Source: SVQP01 sp045660125 (lineage in GTDB: Bacteria; Bacillota; Clostridia; Oscillospirales; CAG-272). Taken from it: a DNA stretch of 23,747 nt. This document shows positions 7,003 through 15,500 of this stretch, piece by piece. A program made the position numbers and the translations under genes. The first letter of the stretch is position 1. Every line of letters starts with the position of its first letter. The DNA lies in the NCBI GenBank assembly GCA_045660125.1, contig JAZRDG010000071.1:1-23747 (forward strand), written 5' to 3'. The notes beneath the pieces were generated by a model that saw nothing but the letters and a program-made list of their open reading frames with translations, was not told where the DNA came from and searched no databases.

Positions 7003-9573
7003 TTACTGTGCAAATTCGATCTCCCAGATCTTTTCCAAGGGAGAGGTGTAGGGGTTGATCTCTGCGGGCAGGGTCGAGGAATCGATCACGCGCGCGTTGT
7101 AAGCGTACAGGGTCTTTCTCTGGTAAAGCGGCAATTCGATTGCCAGATCCAGCACGTAACCCATAGCTTCCTTGTAAAGCGCGGCACGCTCCTCCTGATC
7201 GGTGATCTCACGCGCCTGGTCAATGACCTCGCTGAGCATGTCAAGAATGGCGTTTTCCTCGGGATATGCGGCAGAAGAGCCCAGAATCTCGCGGTAGCCC
7301 CAAGCCAGCGTGCTGGTTGCGGTCGAGTTCTTGTGGTATACCTGATACATATCGGGGTCAACCGTGGTGCCCCAAGCTGCCGCCCATACGGTCAAGGAGC
7401 CGGTGGAAAGCTTGGTCAGAGCCTGCGTGTCGGGCACGATCTCAATATCCCAGCCGCACTCGTTGAGCAGTGCCTGCGCACTCTCAAATACCTTGTATGC
7501 GGGGTGGTCGGTCAGGTCTGCGCCTGCAATGGTAAAGGTAATGGAAAGCTGATTGTCGCCCTCGGAAACGCCGGCGGCTGCCATGTAGTCAAGAATGGTC
7601 TGCTTGGCGGTCTCGCGGTTGAAGTTGATCGAGGGGTATTCGTGTCCGTTGTCAAGGCTGGGGTTGCCGTTCTCCAAGGGATATGCCCAGCTGACCGTGG
7701 ACATGGGCCAGTAGATGGTGCTTGCCGTGCCCGTGCTGTAGTATTCCAGGGCAAGGCCGGTATCCATGGCGCACATAATGGCTTTGCGCAGGTTGATGTC
7801 GGGCACCTTGCCTGCGTTGATGCCGATGTAGCCGTAGCCCAGCTGATCGGTGTAGGTGCTCTCAATGCCTCTGGCACCGAGATTATTGATGCGCTCAATG
7901 TTGTCCTGCGTGTACTGGGGCGTGACAAAGTGTACCTCGCCCTTTTCCAGTGCGTCCAGGGCGTTGGTGGCACTGACCACCTGATAACGCAGCTTTTCGA
8001 TCTTGGGCGTGCCCATCATGAAGTTCTCGTTTGCCTTGAAGTAAACGATGTTGTTTAAGTAGAAGTCCGCGCCCTTGGGGTTGTCCTCGTTGTTTCTGTT
8101 GGTTGCCTTGTAAGGGCCTGCGCCCACGGGCACCTTGGTCACCTCGCTTGCGCGGATGGTGTTTGCCATAAAGTCGAACGAGCCGTAGTCCACGCCAAAC
8201 TTGTTATTGGGAATGTCCACGGTGTAGCCCTGACCGTAGTAGTGCTGGGGAGCAACCGAGAATGCAAAGTTCCAGATCGCCTTGGGGTCAACGCCGTTGA
8301 TGGTGATCTGCAGCACGTCGTATTCGTTGTCGTTTGCGGGCGTGCCGTCGGGATTGTGCTCGTGCGCTACGGTGTAGAAGCCGTTATTTGCCTCCACCTC
8401 GTAAACGTCGGTGGTGTGACCGAGGGATACGATGCCCGAAATGTTGGGAACGAGCAGCGAGCCGTCAGCCGACATGTTCTCACGCAGAATGACCGTGGTT
8501 GCCTGTGCCGAATATTCGGTCAGCAGGGTAGTAGCGGTTGCCCAGTACTGCAGAATGATGTGCAGCTCCTGGTCGATCTTTTGGTTGTAAACGTAATTGA
8601 TGGCTGCCTCGCGGGAGTTGACCACGTCGGGGGAGTAGTTACGGGTAACCTTTTTGATCTTGGTCTTGATGTCCTTGTTGGTCACGGGGTCTTTTTCGTA
8701 CTCAATGGTCACAAAGCCCTCTGCGAACATAAAGGAGGTGATCTCGTCAAACTCGCCCGTTTCCTTGTAAGGCGTCTCTTTGTACGCCTCGGATGCCGAG
8801 GTGTAGTCGTTTTCCAGCTCTTTTCTGAACTCGGAAAGCGTCAGCTCGTAGTCTGCAAGCAGATTGTCGGTGGTGACCTTGGCAGGGTCGCTGGAAATGG
8901 CTTCCTTGTAACCCTTGGAAAGGCCTGCGCTCTGAATGGCAGCAACCATCTTGTCGTAATCCGCGCTGTAAGAGCCTGCGGTGCTGGTCTTGCCCACCTG
9001 CTTGTACAGGTTGATCAGCTCGTTGATGCGGTTACGCGCGCGTGTGGCTGCCAGCTCGGCAATGATCTCGCTGGTGTCGTCCGAGCCCGAGCCGCGGGTC
9101 TGGGTTCTGTAGTCCTGCAGACCAACGATGTCGGTGGAGTACATGGTGGAGGAGCCGGTGTAGACGGGGTCGAGGTAAACGTACATGTTGAAAATGACGT
9201 CCTCGATGGTCAAAGGCTCGCCGTCCGAGAACAGAATGCCGTTCTTGATGACAAAGGTGTAGGTGGTGGTGTCCGAAATGTCGTCGTATTCCACGGCGTA
9301 GTCAAGTGCTGCAACCGCCTCTTCGGGGCCGCATGCAACCGTGACCTGCCCGTTTTCATAACCGGTGGTCAGCATGGCGATCTGCGTCATGGCAACGATG
9401 GTTGCGTCGGGCGCGGTGGTGGAGTAGAAGGGGTTAAACACGCCGTCCAGCGCGTCGGTCATGACAACCAATGCGTCGGGCTTTGCGTTCTTTTGGCCGC
9501 AGCCGCCCAGCACGCTGAGCGTGCTGAGTAGCATCAGGGCACAAAGAAGTACGGAAAGGATTCTTTTATTCAT
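7003..9573 (-). CDS. oppA: Enlarged peptide-binding lipoprotein (OppA/SBP_bac_5 type)
   Basis: Predicted extracellular, lipid-anchored substrate-binding protein that delivers peptides to OppBC. A signal sequence of 24 residues ends in the lipobox VLGGC with Cys25. The N-terminal lobe shows TYTFVIKNGILFSDGEPLT and IEDVIFNMY, and later parts show APQHYYG, GAGPYK, GYIGINAGKVPDINLRKAI and WAAAWGTTVDPDM, all characteristic of solute-binding family 5. The product is 856 aa against roughly 520-600 for ordinary OppA. The excess is mainly one insertion at about 155-415, largely helical and charged, placed between the DGEPLT/DPVYTG region and the APQHYYG region. AAGGAGGA lies 9 bases before the ATG at 9573. 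The gene starts 22 bp after the protease stop and ends 18 bp before oppB. Ligand specificity cannot be read from the sequence. Confidence 0.93.
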   Translation of the reverse strand: MNKRILSVLLCALMLLSTLSVLGGCGQKNAKPDALVVMTDALDGVFNPFYSTTAPDATIVAMTQIAMLTTGYENGQVTVACGPEEAVAALDYAVEYDDISDTTTYTFVIKNGILFSDGEPLTIEDVIFNMYVYLDPVYTGSSTMYSTDIVGLQDYRTQTRGSGSDDTSEIIAELAATRARNRINELINLYKQVGKTSTAGSYSADYDKMVAAIQSAGLSKGYKEAISSDPAKVTTDNLLADYELTLSEFRKELENDYTSASEAYKETPYKETGEFDEITSFMFAEGFVTIEYEKDPVTNKDIKTKIKKVTRNYSPDVVNSREAAINYVYNQKIDQELHIILQYWATATTLLTEYSAQATTVILRENMSADGSLLVPNISGIVSLGHTTDVYEVEANNGFYTVAHEHNPDGTPANDNEYDVLQITINGVDPKAIWNFAFSVAPQHYYGQGYTVDIPNNKFGVDYGSFDFMANTIRASEVTKVPVGAGPYKATNRNNEDNPKGADFYLNNIVYFKANENFMMGTPKIEKLRYQVVSATNALDALEKGEVHFVTPQYTQDNIERINNLGARGIESTYTDQLGYGYIGINAGKVPDINLRKAIMCAMDTGLALEYYSTGTASTIYWPMSTVSWAYPLENGNPSLDNGHEYPSINFNRETAKQTILDYMAAAGVSEGDNQLSITFTIAGADLTDHPAYKVFESAQALLNECGWDIEIVPDTQALTKLSTGSLTVWAAAWGTTVDPDMYQVYHKNSTATSTLAWGYREILGSSAAYPEENAILDMLSEVIDQAREITDQEERAALYKEAMGYVLDLAIELPLYQRKTLYAYNARVIDSSTLPAEINPYTSPLEKIWEIEFAQ

Positions 9574-9595
9574 TTTTTCGTATCCTCCTTACGCA

Positions 9596-12500
9596 TCAGT
9601 TGTGTTCGCGGGCGGAGAGGGTGATCTCGCCCGTTTCCTTGTTGACAGTCACAATGACTGCGGTCTTGTTGTCGCCGGTAGCCTCAACCTTAATGCCGGA
9701 AAGGTCAATGCCCTGTACCGTGCCCGCGCCTGCGAGCATGCCGTAGGTTGCAACGTCCACGCCGTCAAGGAACAGCGAGGGATCGATGAGCAGCTTACCT
9801 GCGATGGTGACGTTTTGAATGGTAGCCTGATCCGAAACAGTACCTGCCAGCAAGCCGAAGGTCGAGCCCTGAATGCGCGAGCCGGTTGCGGTGTAGGTCA
9901 CGTTTTCAAGGTGCAGGTCGGTGATCTCGGCACCTGCGCCGATATAGCCGAACAAGCCGCCCTGCTGTGCGCCCGAGGGCTGCACCACGGTGATGTTGGA
10001 GAGCGTATGACCGTTACCGATGATCTTACCGGTAAACTGGGTCTGACCCTTGTAGAAGTTGGTGGGCCAGATCGCGCCCTTCTGGGAGAAGTCAAGGTCT
10101 GCTTCAATGATGTAGTTGCCGTCGGCTCTTGCGTGCTTGTAGAACTGCTTAGCAGAGCTGATCTTGAACCACTGTCCCTCCCACAGGTCCACGTAAACGT
10201 TGATTTCGGGGGTGTTGATGGTACCGTTTTCGTAGTTGATGTCGATCTTGAGCGGATCGGTGATGGGCTGCGTCTGCTCCTTATCTGCAAAGATGGCGTT
10301 GGGCGTGCCGTCCAGCTTGGGGAATGCACCGCCAAGCGATACTGCGCCGTCCTTCCAGGTGGGAACGGTCAGCTTAGAGCCCACGTAGGTCTGAATCAGC
10401 GTGGGATTGCCGCTCGCATCAAGGGAATTGAGGTTGTAGAGGTTGAACTGTACGCCGGGAACCCATGCGGCATAGAGCGTCAGCACTGCATCCGAGCCGG
10501 AGGTAATGCTTGCGGGATCGACAGAAACGGTGCTCTGGTCGAAGTCCCATTTGCCGGAGTAGACCCAGCCCTGCTCTCTGCCCGAAATCTCGGTCAGCAC
10601 GCCGTATTCGTCCAAGGGACGGCCCTGCTCGTCAACTCTGGGCTGACGGTCGGTATACCAGCCTGCCAAGGTGTAGCCGGGGTTATCCACCACGTAAGCC
10701 TGTGCGCCGCGCAGCTTATCCTGCGGATCAAGCAGCGAGATCTGAATATTGCCTTTCTCGTCTGCGGTGTAATCGTCCAGGGAGAATACGTCAACCACGG
10801 TAATGTCGCGGTTTGCAAAGCGACCTGCGCCTGCGTCAAAGCGCACGCTGACAGAGTAGCCCTGCTTGTCGAATTGCTTGTAGGGATCCTTCCACTGCGA
10901 GCCTGCAGAGGAGAACAGCGTGATCATCATCAGCACAAGAGATGCGACGATGGCAATGACCGCGAAGATGGTAAAGATTCTGTCCAGCGGCACGGTGGCA
11001 AAGACTTTGGCAAGCTTGCCGCTTCTGTGCATGCCGCGAGGCTTGTGGGGCTTGTTGAGCTTGATCGGCTTTTGCGCCTTTGCCTTGATCTTGGCAGCGC
11101 GTGCAGCCTTGAGCTCGGATACGTATTCGGGGGTGAATACCTTGCGTGCCAGCAGGAAGCTGATCACTGCAAGCACAAGCGAGAGTGCGCCAACGATTGC
11201 AAGTGCGATCGAGAGCACCTTGACCACGGAAATGCTGTGGGGAGGCTGTACCTCGGGCTGCTCGCCCTCGCCCTGACCGCCCGCCAGTGCTTCCAGGTCT
11301 GCAATTCTGCGCTCTGCCTGAGTCAATCTTTCCAGATTGGTCACAAGTGCCTGCTGCTCCTTGGTGGAGATCTTGTCGTAAGCGGCTCTTGCTGCCTCGA
11401 CGATCGCCTTGTCGTCCAGCGTCACAGATTCGGGAATTGCATTGATGGCGGCAATGGCTGCAAGCGTAATCTCGTCTGCTGCTGCGCTGCCGTCGATCAC
11501 GGTGTCAAAGTACTGTGCAAAGATAAAGGAATCGTAGTGGTTGCCGTTGACGGGTCTGACCATGGTAATGGGGGAGTCAACGTGACCGATATAGTCCACA
11601 AAGCTTGCACCGTAGTAGGTGTTGTGGTAGTTCGACTCGGCGTTCCACATAAAGTACTTGGTAATGCCAAGGCCTACCTTTATGATGGTGGAGCCGTCGC
11701 TGTACTGGAAGGTGTAGTCGCCCGTGCCGGGAATGTTATCGTAGGATTCGTGGTACGCAGCGTCAAATTCCTCTTCCAGAATGGGTGCGTTGAAGGAGGA
11801 GAAGGTGACAAGGCGCAAGTCACGGCAATCGTAGAATGCCTTGTGACCGATGGCGCGCAGGGTGTAGGGCAGCTGCACCTGCTTAACGGGAGAACCCGCA
11901 AATGCCATTGCGGAAATGCGCACCGTGCCGTCGGCTACCTGTACGCTTGTCGCGTCGCCCGTGTAGGTGATCAGCTCAAGTCCCTTGGGAACAACGCGGT
12001 AAAGGTGACCGTCGATCACGCGTACCGTGTCGCTGATATCGTAGGTGTAAACGATGGTTTCGTATTCCTTGCCGTTGAAGGTGGTCGTTTCTACGGCAGA
12101 GAAGCGCTCCAGGCGGCAGAATGCAAACGGGTTGTCGCCAAGCTCGGTCAGTGCCGAGCCAAGCGTGATTGCAAAGTCTGCCATCGCGTTTTTGTAGAAT
12201 GCGTGCGTGCCGATGTAGGTTGCGTTTGTCAGATCCGCACCGGGCAGGATCGAGTAAGCAAACGCGTAGTCGCCCACGTAGGATGCGTTTTGCATGCCGT
12301 CCACGGTTGCGAGTGCGGAATCGTACGCAAACGCGCCCTCTTCAATGCGAACGCCCTGCGTGCCCAGGGTCACCTTTTGCAGCTGCTCGCAGTAAGCAAA
12401 GGCGTAAGTGCCCAGCTTGTGCGCGTTTGCAAGGTCAACGTGGGTCAGCGCGGTGGTGTAGAAGGCGTTGCTGCCGATCTCGGTCAAGCCATCGAGGTTG

Positions 12501-15500
12501 ATATCCGAGAGCTTGCGGCAATACATGAAGGTCATGTCGGGCACTTTGGTCAGATTCTGACCCAGCGTTACGCGCTCAAGCAGCTGGCAGTATGCAAATG
12601 CCTGATCGCCAAGCTCTGTCAGCGCGTCAAGGCTGATATTTTTCAGCGCGGGGGCAAAGTAACGGTAAATGGGCTCGCCGTTCTCGTCCACTGCGGGAAC
12701 GGTAAAGGCGTTATCGTAGCAATCGTTGTAAACGTCACCCGAGAAGGCGTGCGCGCCGATCGAGATAACCTTGGAAAGGTCGATCTCGGAGAGCGATGCG
12801 GCGTTAAAGAACGCGTAGTCGCCGATCTTGGCACCTGCACCGAGGTCCACGCTCTGCAGCTTGACCGCACCGTAGAACGCGCGGTTGCCGATGGTAACGT
12901 TGTCACCGATGACCAGCTCGGTCAAGGGGGACTTGAAGGTAACGTAGTAGATGGTGGTAAATACGTCGTAGGGCAGCGTCTCACCCTTGATCTCCATATT
13001 GGAGTAGGGGTTCAGGTAGAATGCGCTGTCGCCCAGCACAACGTCCGAACCGATCTTAACGCTTGCAAGGCTCTGGCACTCTGCAAACGCGCCGTTGCCT
13101 ACCGTAATGCCGTCGGGCAGGGTCACGCTTGTCAGCTTGCTGCCGCTGAAGGCGTATGCGCCGATCTTTGTTACGTGGTCAAACGAGGGCGCGGTCTTGA
13201 GCGCGGTTCTTGCAAAGGCGTAGTCGCCGATGAGTGTCAGGTCGCCAAGCGTTACGCTTGCAAGACGGGTACAGTCCGCAAAGGCGTAAGCCTGCAGCTG
13301 CGTCACAGAGGGCAGCACGACCGAGGTGAGGTTGGCATTACCCGAGAATGCGCCCGTGCCTACCGTGGTAACGGGCAGGTCAAGTGTAAATTCGCCCTTG
13401 GTCGCGGGAGCAACCAGCACAAGCGTGCTCTTGGCAGTGTCTACGATGTAGGCAAGGTTCTCGCCCGTGGCAAAACGGGTGTTTGCCTTGTCAATGGTGA
13501 TAGAGGCAAGCTTGGTGCCGCCAAAGGCGTTCTCACCAATCACCGCAACGTCCTTGCCCAGCGTGATCTTTTCAAGGTTCTTTGCGCCCTTGAATGCACC
13601 CGTGGGGATAACGGCGGAGTTGAGCGATACTTCCTTGAGCGATTCGCAGCCCGTAAAGGCGTACTTGCCAAGCTTATAGATGGGAGCCTTGATGGTCAGC
13701 GTCTTCAAAGAGGAGTTGTCCGCAAAGGCGTAAGCGCCGATCGACTGAATGTTTTCGGCAATGGTGACATTCGAGAGCGAGCGGTTGCCAGCAAAGGCGT
13801 AATCTGCGATTGCAACGGCACCGGTCAGCTTGATCGAGCCGCTCAGGGCACAGCCCTCAAACGCGCTTTCGTTGATGAACTTGACGTGCTCGATGCCCAC
13901 CACGGTCTTGAGCGCGGTACAGCCGTAAAACGCGCCCCAGTCAATACGGGTCAGCGTGGAGGGGAGCACCACTCTTTCCAGCGCGGTCAGGTTAGCAAAG
14001 GCGTAAGCCGAAATGGTCTCCACGCCCTCGGGAATGATGACTTCCTTGATGGTGTTGTCACCGATAAACCATGCCTGCGACAGGGAGGGGTCTTCCTCGG
14101 TCACCAGCGAGGGGTCTTTGTCCACGTATTCGTAGTTGGAGAACGCAAACTGTCCGATCTGCGTCAGTCCCAAGCTTGCGGGGATCTCAACCACGCCGCC
14201 AAGACCGAAGTAGTTTTGCAGCATCGGACCTTGGGTCACGTAAGGATCCTTGACCTCAATGCTGATCGACTTGGAGTAGTAGGTGGATTTGCCGTCCATC
14301 ATCACGCTTGCGGTAATGGATGCAAAGCCTTCCTTTTGCGCCACGATGGTGCCGGTCTTTTCGTCAACCGTTACGATATCGGGGTTGGAGGATTCAAACA
14401 CCACCTTGGTGTCTGCGGGGAAATAGGTGTTGAGCTTGTAGCGAACCGTGACAGACTCGCTGGGGAACATTTCAAGCGAATAGAAGGACGAGCCAAACTT
14501 TGCTTCGTCGCCCGTTACGCCAATGTCGCGATCCGAGGAGTTGGCAAAATAGAACGCCTTATCCACAAAGTAGCCGGTCAGCTCAAAGAGGTCGGTAACG
14601 GGCTTATCGTACTTGACGTAGCCGGTGTCCCCCTCGGAGAGTACCTTGACGCGGAATTCGTAGAATTTCTTGTTGTTGTAGGGGTCGGTGATACGGATAC
14701 GGGTCAGCGTGCCGGGGGTAATGGGAATGAGCGTGTTGCCCACGATCTGTACGTTATCGGGGTTAAAGGTAACGTAGTCAAGCAGATCTGCCCAGGAGGC
14801 ATCGGGGTAGAGCACGGGGTTGAGATCGTAGAGCTGGTAGGGGGAAAGCTCCAGCGTGGGCATGGTCTGCTCTGCGGTCGGCTCAAAATCGGCAAACTCG
14901 GGCAGGTAGAAGTCCACGTACTGATCGGGCAGACCGATCTCATAGGTCGCCTCGTTCATTGCGTAGTCGTAGCAGGTCAGCGCAAAGGTGTTCTTGTGCG
15001 CCGCGCCGTTCTTGATGTCCTGAATGTAATCGGTCAGCTCCACGACCACCTCGGTGGTGGAGTTGAATTCGGAATAAATGGCGGTTACGTACTTGTCAAA
15101 GGTCTTGAACACGTAGCCTGTTTCGTCAAGACCCACGTAGCCGGGCTGCATTGCCATTGCGTAGTGGTTGTCGTAAATCGAAATTCTTGCGTACAGGCGG
15201 TTGGTCTTAGCGGATTTGTCGTATTCGGTGTAGTATTCAACGTCGGTTACGGCAGGTGCTTCAAAGTCGGTGTAAAGCGGGAAGGTCATGGTGTTGCGCA
15301 GGTTGGTGTCCGCGCCGCCGTCACCGTAGTCCAAAAGACCCTTGATGGTTACCGTGTATTTGGTGTTGTTCTTGAGGTTTTGCTCAATGGCGGAGAATCC
15401 TACGTCCAGGTTTGCGGGGAAGATGGTTGCGCCGCCGTCCGAGTAAGCCTTGCGGATCCATTGCTCGGTGCGCTCAAATACCACCTCGCCCGTGGAATCG

